In this document: positions 36,570 to 44,913 of the stretch, piece after piece
How the letters are laid out: each line of letters begins with the position of its first letter
How positions within the stretch are numbered: position 1 is the stretch's first letter
Assembly: GCF_018129385.1 (NCBI RefSeq)
Contig: NZ_JAFCLN010000015.1
Location: 1 to 64,000, forward strand
Direction: 5' to 3'
Origin: Bradyrhizobium lablabi
Lineage (GTDB): Bacteria; Pseudomonadota; Alphaproteobacteria; Rhizobiales; Xanthobacteraceae
DNA length: 64,000 nucleotides
Made by a program: the position numbers and the translations under genes
Notes under the pieces: model-generated
Seen by the model: the letters and a program-made list of their open reading frames with translations, nothing else
What the model was told of the DNA's origin: nothing
The model's database searches: none

Positions 36570-37280
36570 ATGGGTGCAGAGAGGAAAGTCGCTATCATCA
36601 CCGGCGCGTCGCAGGGTATCGGCGAAGGACTGGTCAAGGCCTATCGCGACCGCAACTATCGCATCGTCGCCAACTCCCGTTCGATCAAGCCGTCGAGCGA
36701 TCCCGATGTCGTGACGGTTGCCGGCGATATCGCCGACCCGAAGACCGCCGAGCGCATCGTCCAGGCTGCGATCGAACGCTTCGGCCGCGTCGACACGCTG
36801 GTCAACAATGCCGGCATTTTCGTCGCCAAGCCCTTTACCGACTACACCGACGACGATTTTGCTGCGGTGCTGTCGGTCAATGTCGGCAGCTTCTTCCAGG
36901 TGACAAGGCGTGCTGCGGCCGAAATGCTCAAGCAGGGTTCCGGCCATATCGTGCAGATCACCACCAGCCTGGTCGATCACGCCAACAGCAGCGTGCCTTC
37001 GGTGCTGGCTTCGCTGACCAAGGGTGGACTGAACGCCGCGACGAAATCGCTTGCGATCGAGTACGCCGCCAAGGGTATCCGCGTGAACGCGGTCTCGCCG
37101 GGCGTGATCAAGACGCCGATGCATGCGCCCGAAACGCACGAATTCCTCGCCAATCTGCATCCGGTCCGCCGCATGGGCGAGACGAAAGACATCGTCGATG
37201 CCGTGCTCTACCTGGAGAACGCGCCGTTCGTCACGGGCGAGATTCTGCACGTCGATGGCGGCCAGAGCGCCGGCCACTGA
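36570..37280 (+). CDS. SDR family protein lacking the catalytic tyrosine
   Basis: The protein is 236 residues from the ATG at 36570 (AAGGAG site). The cofactor motif TGASQGIG is at 11-18 and NNAG at 79-82. Where classical SDRs have Tyr-x-x-x-Lys, this protein has Ala147-Ser-Leu-Thr-Lys151 (ALSTK-type position, read as ASLTK), so the catalytic Tyr is missing while the Lys and the surrounding KGGLNAATKSLAIEYA remain. The Ser is in ITTSLVD. I recall related proteins with the same substitution, so it is probably a stable subfamily, either with another acid/base residue or with a non-enzymatic role. A strong hairpin follows at 37291. Confidence 0.9.
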   Translation: MGAERKVAIITGASQGIGEGLVKAYRDRNYRIVANSRSIKPSSDPDVVTVAGDIADPKTAERIVQAAIERFGRVDTLVNNAGIFVAKPFTDYTDDDFAAVLSVNVGSFFQVTRRAAAEMLKQGSGHIVQITTSLVDHANSSVPSVLASLTKGGLNAATKSLAIEYAAKGIRVNAVSPGVIKTPMHAPETHEFLANLHPVRRMGETKDIVDAVLYLENAPFVTGEILHVDGGQSAGH

Positions 37281-37290
37281 TCACACGCGG

Positions 37291-37328
37291 CTGATAGCGC
37301 CATCGCGGGCGGCGATGGCAGCTATCAG
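37291..37328 (+). terminator. Probable terminator of the SDR gene
   Basis: CTGATAG-C-GCCATCGC (37291-37306) pairs with GCGATGGC-AG-CTATCAG (37312-37328), giving 8- and 7-base stems with a small bulge. ATCATTTTTC follows about ten bases later. The next gene starts at 37368. Confidence 0.6.
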
Positions 37329-37367
37329 AACTCATCATTTTTCAAGATGCGATCAGGGTTCTAACCC

Positions 37368-38603
37368 ATGTCCATGTCGAGCACCCACATCAGGCATCAT
37401 CATGCGATCGTAACCCATCATCGCAACGCGGGTGGGCCGGCCTGGCTGCCTGCGCTGGCCGGGCTTTGCGCGTCGCTGGTGGGACTCGGACTGGCGCGCT
37501 TTGCCTACACGCCGCTGATCCCTGCATTGATCGCGGCAAAATGGTTTGGCCCGTCTGACGCCGTCTATCTCGGCGCCGCCAATCTCGCCGGCTACCTTGC
37601 CGGCGCGCTGATCGCGCGCGAACTCGGGGCGCGCGCCGGGTCGGTCCGCACGCTCCGCGTCATGATGATGCTTGCCGCGTTGTGCTGCTTTGCCTGCTCG
37701 GTGCCGGTGTCGTTTGCCTGGTTCTTTGCCTGGCGATTCCTGGCCGGCCTCTCAGGCGGCGTGATCATGGTGCTGGCGGCCTCGACGATCCTGCCGCACG
37801 TGACGGCGAGCAAGCGAGGCCTCGTCGGCGGCGTGATCTTTGCAGGCGTCGGCCTCGGCGTCGCCGCATCGGGCACGCTGGTGCCGTTGCTGCTGGAGCA
37901 GGGACTGAAGGCGAGCTGGATTGGCCTCGGGCTTTTGTCGACGCTGCTCACGCTGGTGAGCTGGAGAGCCTGGCCGGTCGATGCGGCTGCGGAACGCAAA
38001 TCAGCCGATGCGCCTCGGCTTGGCCGACAATCGATCGCGGTCCGCACGCTGAGCGTGGAATACGGCTTCAATGCGCTGGCACTGGTGCCGCACATGGTGT
38101 TCCTGGTCGACTTCGTCGCCCGCGGTCTTGGCCAGGGCATCTCGGCCGGCTCGAACTACTGGGTGCTCTACGGCATCGGCGCCACAGTGGGCCCGTTGCT
38201 GACCGGACATCTCGCCGATCGTGCCGGCTTCGGCCCGGCGCTGCGCGTCGCATTCCTGATCGAGGCGATCGCCATCCTGATTCCTGCGGTAACGACGACG
38301 CCACCGGCGATGATCGCGTCCAGCGTGATTGTCGGCGGATTTACCCCCGGCATCGTTCCGCTGGTGCTCGGCCGGATCCACGAGCTCCTTCCGCACGATG
38401 CCGCGCGCCAACGCGCCGCATGGGCACACGCCACCACCATGTTCGCGATCTTCCAGGCCGCCAGCGCCTATGGTCTGTCCTACCTGTTCGACCGCACCGG
38501 CGGCGATTATGCGATCCTGTTCGCCATCGGGGCCGCCGCCGTGATCGCATCGCTGGCGATCGATCTTGTCACGGCGCTGACGAAGGGCGGCAAGGCAGAT
38601 TGA
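37368..38603 (+). CDS. YbfB/YjiJ-type MFS transporter
   Basis: This 411-residue inner-membrane protein has about 12 hydrophobic segments. The opening LAGLCASLVGLGLARFAYTPLIPALI (read as GLGLARFAYTPLIPAL) is typical of YbfB/YjiJ carriers. The N-terminus is His-rich (HIRHHHAIVTHH). The substrate is unknown. It is convergent with the sigma factor gene, 12 bases away. Confidence 0.88.
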   Translation: MSMSSTHIRHHHAIVTHHRNAGGPAWLPALAGLCASLVGLGLARFAYTPLIPALIAAKWFGPSDAVYLGAANLAGYLAGALIARELGARAGSVRTLRVMMMLAALCCFACSVPVSFAWFFAWRFLAGLSGGVIMVLAASTILPHVTASKRGLVGGVIFAGVGLGVAASGTLVPLLLEQGLKASWIGLGLLSTLLTLVSWRAWPVDAAAERKSADAPRLGRQSIAVRTLSVEYGFNALALVPHMVFLVDFVARGLGQGISAGSNYWVLYGIGATVGPLLTGHLADRAGFGPALRVAFLIEAIAILIPAVTTTPPAMIASSVIVGGFTPGIVPLVLGRIHELLPHDAARQRAAWAHATTMFAIFQAASAYGLSYLFDRTGGDYAILFAIGAAAVIASLAIDLVTALTKGGKAD

Positions 38604-38615
38604 TGCGCCTCTGAC

Positions 38616-39893
38616 TTATGCGGGCGAAATCGCCGCCGAGCGGGCCTCGGCGGCGCGGCGCTGCATCAGGCCGCGCTCGCGTGCATTGTTCGTCAGCTCT
38701 GCTGCCGCTTCGAACGCGGCGCGGGCCTCTTGGTGCCGGCCGAGCTTTTGCAGGAGGTCGCCGCGGACGCTGCCCAGCAGATGATAGTTCTTCAGCGCCG
38801 GCTCCCGCGCGATCCGGTCTACGATCTCCAGCGCCGCTTTCGGCCCTTCGGCCATGCCGACCGCGACCGCGCGGTTGAGTTCGATCACGGGCGAGCGCAC
38901 CAGTTTTGACAGTTCGGCATAGAGCGCGGAGATACGCGGCCAGTCGGTCGCGTCGGCCGTAGCCGCTCCGGTGTGGCAGGCGATGATCGCCGCCTGCAAT
39001 GCATAGAATCCTCCGGCACCGCCGAGCCCGCGCGCCCTCTCGAGCGCCAGCATGCCGCGGCGGATTTGCAGGCGATCCCACCGCGCGCGGTTCTGCTCCA
39101 GCAGCAGGATGGGCTCACCCGCGGCATCCGTGCGCGCTGCGCTGCGCGAGGCGTTGAGCTCCATCAACGCCAATAGCCCGTGCGCTTCCGGCTCGCCCGG
39201 CGCGATCGATGTCAGGATGCGGCCGATGCGCAGCGCCTCGTTGCAGAGCTGCGGCCGCTGCCAGTCGTCGCCGCGCGAGGCGGTAAAGCCCTCGTTGAAG
39301 ATGAGGTAGACGATCTCGAGCACGGAAGCGAGCCGTTCGGACAGCGCTTCGCCGCGCGGCGTCTCATAGGCAAGGCCGGATTCCGACAGCGTCCGCTTGG
39401 CGCGGACGATGCGCTGGCCGATCGTAGTCTCCGGCACCAGGAAGGCGCGGGCGATCTCGTCGGTGGTCAGGCCGCAGATCATCCGCAGCGCCAGCGCGGC
39501 GCGCGCCTCGCGCGACAGCAGCGGATGGCAAGCGGTGAAGATCAGCCGCAGCATCTCGTCGCCGATGTCGTCGTCGAGCGCGGAATCGAGATCGGGCATC
39601 GCTTGCTCGTCTTGCTCCATGTCGCGCGCGACGATGTCGTGCTTGCGCGCCAGCATCTTGCCGCGCCTGAGATGATCAAGCGCGCGCCGTTTTGCAGCCG
39701 CCATCAGCCACGCACCGGGCTTGTCGGGGATCCCGGACGAAGGCCAATGCTCGATCGCCGCCAGCAGCACTTCCTGGGTGAGGTCCTCGGCCAGCGGCAC
39801 GTCGCGCAGCATCCGCGACAGGCTGGTGATAAGCCGCGGCTGTTCGACTCGCCAGACCGCGAGAATGGTGCTGTTGATGTCGGCGGCGCTCAT
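38616..39893 (-). CDS. ECF sigma factor, ECF42 group, with C-terminal TPR-like extension
   Basis: The protein is 425 residues from the ATG at 39893. Sigma region 2 (about 10-80, LAEDLTQEVLLAAIEHWPSSG) and region 4 (about 120-180, LPLxDxA-type LTTDEIARAFLVPETTIGQR) are followed by a 230-residue helical extension. That extension has the LIFNEGF, LMELNASRSAAR and ELNRAVAV motifs seen in the ECF42/SigJ-like group. The extension, rather than an anti-sigma factor, is thought to control these sigmas. The adjacent DGPF/YciI protein 31 bases upstream is the usual partner and target. A promoter with the expected motif lies upstream of that partner. Confidence 0.9.
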   Translation of the reverse strand: MSAADINSTILAVWRVEQPRLITSLSRMLRDVPLAEDLTQEVLLAAIEHWPSSGIPDKPGAWLMAAAKRRALDHLRRGKMLARKHDIVARDMEQDEQAMPDLDSALDDDIGDEMLRLIFTACHPLLSREARAALALRMICGLTTDEIARAFLVPETTIGQRIVRAKRTLSESGLAYETPRGEALSERLASVLEIVYLIFNEGFTASRGDDWQRPQLCNEALRIGRILTSIAPGEPEAHGLLALMELNASRSAARTDAAGEPILLLEQNRARWDRLQIRRGMLALERARGLGGAGGFYALQAAIIACHTGAATADATDWPRISALYAELSKLVRSPVIELNRAVAVGMAEGPKAALEIVDRIAREPALKNYHLLGSVRGDLLQKLGRHQEARAAFEAAAELTNNARERGLMQRRAAEARSAAISPA

Positions 39894-39924
39894 CGCCGCC
39901 GACTCCTGTAGCGCAGCCCGCTCA

Positions 39925-40329
39925 TCAGGCGCGGGCGAGCGCGTCGACGATCTTTGGGGCCTGGCACCCGGTCTCTTCCGGCGTGGCAAACGCGCGAACC
40001 TCGCAGGTCCCTTCCCAACCCGGCATATGCTCGATGTGCAGTTGCATGAACTCCTTGGCCGAGGCCAGCGCCTCCTCCTTGTTCCGGAATTCGAAGATCG
40101 CGTAACCGCCGATCACTTCCTTGGCCTCGACGAACGGCCCGTCGATCACCTTGAGTTCGCCATCCTTGATCCGGACCTGCACGCCGGTTTCGATCGGCAT
40201 CAGCCCGCCCATGTCGATCATTCGGCCGGCCTTGATCTCGCGGTCGGCAAGCTTGCCCATTGCCTCCATCAGGGAAGCCGTCGGCTGCACGGGGAACTGG
40301 GACGAGAGGATGATCGACATGAAGCGCAT
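39925..40329 (-). CDS. DGPF (YciI-like) domain protein, ECF42 partner
   Basis: The protein is 134 residues from the ATG at 40329. It has the ferredoxin-like YciI fold and the eponymous DGPF motif (KVIDGPFVEAKEVIGGYA). A conserved His (LHIEHMPGWEG) is near the C-terminus. The function is unknown; DGPF genes are the standard regulon of ECF42 sigma factors. It is the first gene of an operon with the sigma gene, and the promoter box at 40394-40420 lies upstream. Confidence 0.9.
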   Translation of the reverse strand: MRFMSIILSSQFPVQPTASLMEAMGKLADREIKAGRMIDMGGLMPIETGVQVRIKDGELKVIDGPFVEAKEVIGGYAIFEFRNKEEALASAKEFMQLHIEHMPGWEGTCEVRAFATPEETGCQAPKIVDALARA

Positions 40330-40393
40330 CGGGAAACTCCTGTTGAGGCGAGCCGCGGCCATCGTAGCTGCGAAACTGTCTCGCTATGGAATC

Positions 40394-40420
40394 GACGATC
40401 CGGCCGCCGCTGGATCGACA
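40394..40420 (-). promoter_or_regulatory. Candidate ECF42-dependent promoter
   Basis: On the minus strand TGTCGA (40420-40415) is followed after 17 bases by CGTC (40397-40394), about 65 bases before the DGPF start codon. As I recall it, the published ECF42 motif is TGTCGA at -35 and CGA/TC-like at -10, so the match is close. It implies that the sigma factor drives its own operon. Confidence 0.6.
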
Positions 40421-40475
40421 TCGCCTTGAGAATAATTTGCGTCAGATCGGGGTATTAAAATACCGAACCACAGGT

Positions 40476-41168
40476 CTATTGCCCGCGCAGCATGATCAAG
40501 GGATCGGCCGTGTCGGGGACCCGCCGCCATTGCGCGTTGTCGTCGGCCTCGAACTGCCAGGTCTGACCGCTCCTGGACATCAGGATGATCTGGCCGCGGT
40601 CAAGCCGCCACTGCGTCGGCGCGAACGCCGCGACGGCCGGATCGCATTTCGGCTTGAGGAAGACCTGGAAATTATCGGCGTCCGCTTCGGTGTTTGTCAG
40701 CGTCAGGCCGCAGATGGTCTGGCCGTTGCCGCGCACCATCGACCAGTCGCCGATCATCTGGTCCATCGACTTGGCGAGCGAGCGGGCGGCGGCGAGGTTT
40801 TGCAGGATGTAGACGCCCTCGCCCTGACGCAGGCCCTCGAAAATGCCGCTCTCGACTTCGGTGAAATCGATCACCGGCTGGCCGGCGGCGTCCTGGAGCC
40901 GCACGATGTCGAGGCCCCGCACGTTCCAGGCCGTGATGTCCTTGGTGAAGGGCAACGCCGCTGCGCAATTCGGCTCCAGCTCGAGCTTCAAGCCTTGCGG
41001 CGTTGCATCGTTCTTCATCGTCACCACGCAGGTCTTGCTGCGTTCGGTGGTGGAAAGCTCCCACTGGCCGATCATCGACTTCTTCAAGCTCGCCGCGTCC
41101 TGCGCAAAGACCGGCGCCGCTGCGAGCAGCGCCGCCAGCACGAGGCCGGTGTGACGAGCAGAAGACAT
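40476..41168 (-). CDS. Inh/Omp19-type protease-inhibitor-like exported protein
   Basis: This 230-residue protein has a signal peptide (LVLAALLAAAPVFA) and two copies of an Inh-like beta-barrel domain. The first contains MIGQWELSTTERSKTCVVTM (about 31-50) and the second MIGDWSMVRGNGQTICGLTL (about 137-156). The paired G-x-W-E/S-M/L, T-x-C and later W-x-x...RG-x-I-x-L patterns are those of Serratia/Erwinia metalloprotease inhibitors and Brucella Omp19. It is not a lipoprotein here, as no lipobox Cys is seen. Its start overlaps the stop of the dehydrogenase gene by one base. Confidence 0.82.
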   Translation of the reverse strand: MSSARHTGLVLAALLAAAPVFAQDAASLKKSMIGQWELSTTERSKTCVVTMKNDATPQGLKLELEPNCAAALPFTKDITAWNVRGLDIVRLQDAAGQPVIDFTEVESGIFEGLRQGEGVYILQNLAAARSLAKSMDQMIGDWSMVRGNGQTICGLTLTNTEADADNFQVFLKPKCDPAVAAFAPTQWRLDRGQIILMSRSGQTWQFEADDNAQWRRVPDTADPLIMLRGQ

Positions 41169-42154
41169 CAGCGCCCCTTCACCGGCGTTTCCGCAACCGG
41201 CGTCAGCGGCGGCTTGCCGGCGAACCAGTTCTTGAGATTGTCGACGACGAGCTGATCCATGGCGTTACGCGTTACCACGGAAGCCGAACCAATATGTGGC
41301 AGCAACACGACATTTTGCATGCTCTTCAGTTCGTCCGGCACGCTCGGCTCTTTTTCGAACACGTCGAGGCCGGCGGCCAGAATGGTGCCGGATTTCAGCG
41401 CGGCGACCAAAGCGGCCTCGTCGACGACCGAGCCGCGCGCCACGTTGATCACCACGCCACGCGGGCCGAGCGCCTTGAACACGTCGGCATTGATCATCTT
41501 CGCGGTCGAGGCGCCGCCCGGGACGATGATGATCAGCGTATCCACGGCCTTCGCCATCTCGATCAGGTCGGGATAGTGCTGATAGGAGACGCCTGAAGCG
41601 GGCTTTCGCGAGTGATAGAACACGGGCACGCGCGAGGCCTCGAGCCGTCGCCCGATCGCCTGGCCGATGCGGCCCATGCCGACGATGCCGATCTTGCGGT
41701 CGCGCAGCGAGCCGACGCTGAGCGGATAGTTTTGCGTCTGCCACAGGCCCGAGCGCAGATATTTGTCGGCCTTGACGAACTCGCGCAGCGTCGCGATCAA
41801 GAGCCCCATCGCGACGTCGGCGACTTCTTCGGTCAGCACATCGGGCGTGTTGGTGACGACGATGTTGTGCTCACGTGCATAGGCGGAATCGACGTGGTCA
41901 TAGCCGACGCCGAAGCTGGCAACAATTTCGAGTTTCGGAAATTGTGCCAGCGCGGTCTTGTCGGCCGGTACGGTGTGATAGGTCACCGCCATGCCGCGCA
42001 GCTTGGCCACCACGTCCGGGCTCAGCCGCTCGAGGTCGGCCCGGTTCTCGGCCTTGTGCAGCACATACTGGTCGGGGAAGCCGTTTTCCAGGATCGGCCG
42101 GATCGGTCCGTAAATCAGCAGATCGATCTTTTCAGAAGAGATATTTCCGGCCAT
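41168..42154 (-). CDS. D-isomer-specific 2-hydroxyacid dehydrogenase
   Basis: The protein is 328 residues from the ATG at 42154. The NAD(P)-binding domain has GIVGMGRIGQAIGRR. The catalytic residues are visible as Arg in NVARGSVVDE, a Glu about 28 residues later and His in LLPHIGSAS. It resembles glyoxylate/hydroxypyruvate reductases (GhrB-like). It reduces a 2-keto acid in the cytosol. It is coupled by one-base TGATG overlaps to the ABC permease gene upstream and the Inh-like gene downstream, so its substrate may be related to what the transporter imports. Confidence 0.92.
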   Translation of the reverse strand: MAGNISSEKIDLLIYGPIRPILENGFPDQYVLHKAENRADLERLSPDVVAKLRGMAVTYHTVPADKTALAQFPKLEIVASFGVGYDHVDSAYAREHNIVVTNTPDVLTEEVADVAMGLLIATLREFVKADKYLRSGLWQTQNYPLSVGSLRDRKIGIVGMGRIGQAIGRRLEASRVPVFYHSRKPASGVSYQHYPDLIEMAKAVDTLIIIVPGGASTAKMINADVFKALGPRGVVINVARGSVVDEAALVAALKSGTILAAGLDVFEKEPSVPDELKSMQNVVLLPHIGSASVVTRNAMDQLVVDNLKNWFAGKPPLTPVAETPVKGR

Positions 42155-42975
42155 CAGCTTTCCTTTCCAAGCGCACTCTCGTGCCAGCGCCGCAAAACGA
42201 GGTGCGAAACTAGCGCCAGCAACCCATAGATGACAATCCCGGCCACCGACAGCAAAAGCAACGCGGCGAACATGCGGGGTATGTTGAGACGGTAGCCGGA
42301 CTCCGCGATCCGGTAAGCAAGCCCGGAGCCGGCGCCGGCCGAGCCTGCGGCGATCTCGGCGACCACGGCGCCGATCAGCGACAGCCCGCCGGCGATCCGC
42401 AATCCACCGAGAATATAGGGCAATGCCGACGGCAGTTTCAGATAGCACAGCGTCTGCAAGGGCGAGGCCTGGTAGAGCTGAAACAGCCCCGCCAGATTGC
42501 GATCGACCGAGTTCAGGCCGAGCGTGGTGTTCGACAGCACCGGGAAAAATGCAACGATCCAGGCGCAGACCACCACAGCCGCCTCCTGCGGCAGATAAAT
42601 CAGCAGCAGCGGCGCGATTGCGATCACCGGCGTCACCTGTAGCACCACCGCATAGGGAAACAGCGAATATTCCAGCAGTTTCGACTGGTTGAACAGCAGC
42701 GCCAGCGCGATGCCGCCGATCGCGGCCGCAACAAAGCCTTCCAGCGTTGTGATCAGCGTCGTCGCCAGGGACGCCGACAGGATGCCCCAGTCCTCGATCA
42801 GCGTCCTGAAAATCAGCGACGGCGCCGGCAGCACATAAGGCTGGATGTCATAGAAGCGGACGACGAATTCCCAGAGGCCAAGGCCTGCCGCCAGCACGAC
42901 GATGGGCAGCACAAGGCGCATCGCGCGGGGAGCCTGCCCACTACCAGCACCAGATCTTGCCGGCGCGGCACTCAT
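42154..42975 (-). CDS. ABC transporter permease, nitrate/sulfonate/NMT1 type
   Basis: This 273-residue protein has about six membrane segments and the BPD_transp_1 coupling loop (LYQASPLQTLCYLKLPSALP, the EAA region). It pairs with the ATPase and solute-binding protein encoded upstream. It overlaps the ATPase gene by four bases (ATGA) and the dehydrogenase gene by one base. Confidence 0.93.
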   Translation of the reverse strand: MSAAPARSGAGSGQAPRAMRLVLPIVVLAAGLGLWEFVVRFYDIQPYVLPAPSLIFRTLIEDWGILSASLATTLITTLEGFVAAAIGGIALALLFNQSKLLEYSLFPYAVVLQVTPVIAIAPLLLIYLPQEAAVVVCAWIVAFFPVLSNTTLGLNSVDRNLAGLFQLYQASPLQTLCYLKLPSALPYILGGLRIAGGLSLIGAVVAEIAAGSAGAGSGLAYRIAESGYRLNIPRMFAALLLLSVAGIVIYGLLALVSHLVLRRWHESALGKES

Positions 42976-43775
42976 GCGCCGACCCTTCCTTCATAGGAAG
43001 GCGCCAGCGCGTTCGAGACGGTGCGGCAAAAGCCGGCATAGTCGGCGGAGGTGCGAAACTCCTCGCCGCGCGGCTCGCCCGCATCGATACGGAATTCGCT
43101 GCCGATGCGGCCCGGCCGCGCCGTCATGACAACGACGCGCTGCGACAGATAGACCGACTCGAACACCGAATGGGTGACGAAGATGACGGTCTTGCCAAGG
43201 TTGCGCCACAGTGCCAGCAAATCGTTGTTGAGGCGAAAGCGGGTGATCTCGTCGAGCGCCGCGAACGGCTCGTCCATCAAGAGGATGTCGGGATCGGTGA
43301 CCAGCGCGCGCGCCAGCGACACCCGCATCTTCATGCCGCCGGACAATTCGCGCGGATAGCTTTGCACGAATTCCGACAGGCCAACTTGCGCCAGCGCCTT
43401 GCCAATGCGCTCGTCGGCGTCCGCAACCGGCATATGCGCAAGCTTCAGCGGCAGGCGGACGTTCTCCCACACATTGGCCCACGGCATCAGCGTCGGCTCC
43501 TGAAACACGAAGCCGATGGAATGTGTCCCACGCGCTTCCGCGGAGGAGCGCGCAACCTCGACCGTGCCCGAACTCGGCGCGGCGAGGCCCGCGATCAGCC
43601 GCAGCGCCGTCGACTTGCCGCAGCCGGATGGCCCGAGCAGCGAGATGAATTCGCCGCGAGCAACGTCCAGATCGAGCGGCCCCAGCGCCGTCACGCCACT
43701 GTCATAGGTCTTCGTGACGCCGCGCAGCCGCACGGCCATGCCGGCTTCAACATCAGGGGCGGCAGCAGGAGCCAT
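42972..43775 (-). CDS. ABC transporter ATPase, nitrate/sulfonate/NMT1 type
   Basis: This 267-residue ATPase has Walker A GPSGCGKST, signature LSGGMKMRVSLARAL, Walker B ILLMDEPFAALD and an H-loop FVTHSVFE. It is of the SsuB/TauB/NrtD type. It starts four bases after the solute-binding protein gene stops and overlaps the permease gene. Confidence 0.95.
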   Translation of the reverse strand: MAPAAAPDVEAGMAVRLRGVTKTYDSGVTALGPLDLDVARGEFISLLGPSGCGKSTALRLIAGLAAPSSGTVEVARSSAEARGTHSIGFVFQEPTLMPWANVWENVRLPLKLAHMPVADADERIGKALAQVGLSEFVQSYPRELSGGMKMRVSLARALVTDPDILLMDEPFAALDEITRFRLNNDLLALWRNLGKTVIFVTHSVFESVYLSQRVVVMTARPGRIGSEFRIDAGEPRGEEFRTSADYAGFCRTVSNALAPSYEGRVGA

Positions 43776-43779
43776 GACG

Positions 43780-44796
43780 TCAGTTCTTCGGCCGCAGATC
43801 GAGACCGATGCCCTTGTTGACGAAGCGCAGCGTGTAGGCCTTGCGGAAATCGATATCGCGCTTCACGACACCTGCCCGCACCATCTTGTCGAAGAAGCTT
43901 GCGACCCGCGCATCGCTCATCGCACCGATGCCGTCCTTCAGCGTGTCGCCGGAATCGACGATGCCGTGCTCCTTCATCTTGGCGACGGAATAGGCGAGCA
44001 ATTCGTCGGTCATTTCCGGGTTGAGCTTCTTGATGTCGGCATTGGCCGCATTGTTGTCGCCGTAGAGATAATTGTACCAGCCGATAATGGAGGCATCGAC
44101 GAAGCGCTGCACGAGGTCCGGCTTCTTGTCGATGATCTCCAGCCGCGTCTCGATCAGGGTCGAGTAAGCGGTAAATCCGTAATCGGCGAGCAGGATCACG
44201 TTCGGCTTGAAGCCGGCCGCTTTTTCAATTGCGTACGGCTCTGAGGTGACATAGCCCTGCATCGCGCTTTGCTTGTTGGCGAGGAACGGTTGCGCGTTGA
44301 ACGTGTAGGGCCGAACTTTCTTCTCGTCGAATTTGTATTCAGACTTCAGCCACTGGAAATAGCTTGCCATTCCCTCTTTTCCGACGAACAGCGTCAGCGG
44401 TTTCAAGTCCTCGAGCTTTGCGATCTTGACCTCCGGATGCGTCAGCATCACCAGCGGATCCTTCTGGAACATGGCGGCGACTGCCGTCACCGGCACGTTG
44501 TTGGTGACCGCATCGAAGGATTGCAGCGTATTCGCCGTCATATAGAAATCGAGCTTGCCGGCGATCAGCAGCGTCCGGTTGTTGGTGTTGGGACCGCCCG
44601 GCACGATGGTGACGTCGAGGCCGTATTTCCTGTAGGTGCCATCGACAACCGCCTGATAGAAGCCGCCATGCTCGGCTTGCGGCACCCAGTTGGTTCCGAA
44701 CGAAACCTTGTCCAGCGTCTGCCCGCGCGCCGGCACAACGGCCGCGAAGGCCATGAGGGCTACGGTTAACGCTCGCGGCAAAAAGGCCGGGTTCAT
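43780..44796 (-). CDS. ABC transporter substrate-binding protein, NMT1/THI5-like
   Basis: The protein is 338 residues from the ATG at 44796, with a signal peptide (TVALMAFAAVVPARG). The NMT1/THI5-like pattern is clear: VSFGTNWVPQAEHGGFYQAV, GLDVTIVPGGPNTNNRTLLI and GKLDFYMTANTLQSFDAV. Such proteins carry pyrimidines, sulfonates or other small heterocycles to the ABC permease. A long in-frame upstream reading through the creatininase gene was rejected. It is the first gene of a five-gene operon and is divergent from the creatininase-family gene across 117 bases, so the ligand may be the creatininase substrate or its precursor. Confidence 0.93.
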   Translation of the reverse strand: MNPAFLPRALTVALMAFAAVVPARGQTLDKVSFGTNWVPQAEHGGFYQAVVDGTYRKYGLDVTIVPGGPNTNNRTLLIAGKLDFYMTANTLQSFDAVTNNVPVTAVAAMFQKDPLVMLTHPEVKIAKLEDLKPLTLFVGKEGMASYFQWLKSEYKFDEKKVRPYTFNAQPFLANKQSAMQGYVTSEPYAIEKAAGFKPNVILLADYGFTAYSTLIETRLEIIDKKPDLVQRFVDASIIGWYNYLYGDNNAANADIKKLNPEMTDELLAYSVAKMKEHGIVDSGDTLKDGIGAMSDARVASFFDKMVRAGVVKRDIDFRKAYTLRFVNKGIGLDLRPKN

Positions 44797-44913
44797 GGTT
44801 GGACTCCGTCGCTCGTTCTGGCCCATGATGGAAGATGACGGAACGCGCGAATGCGTTCCCGAGATGAGCCGCGAGATTACCTTGCAAATTCGTTCAATGA
44901 AACGCTTGCCGCG

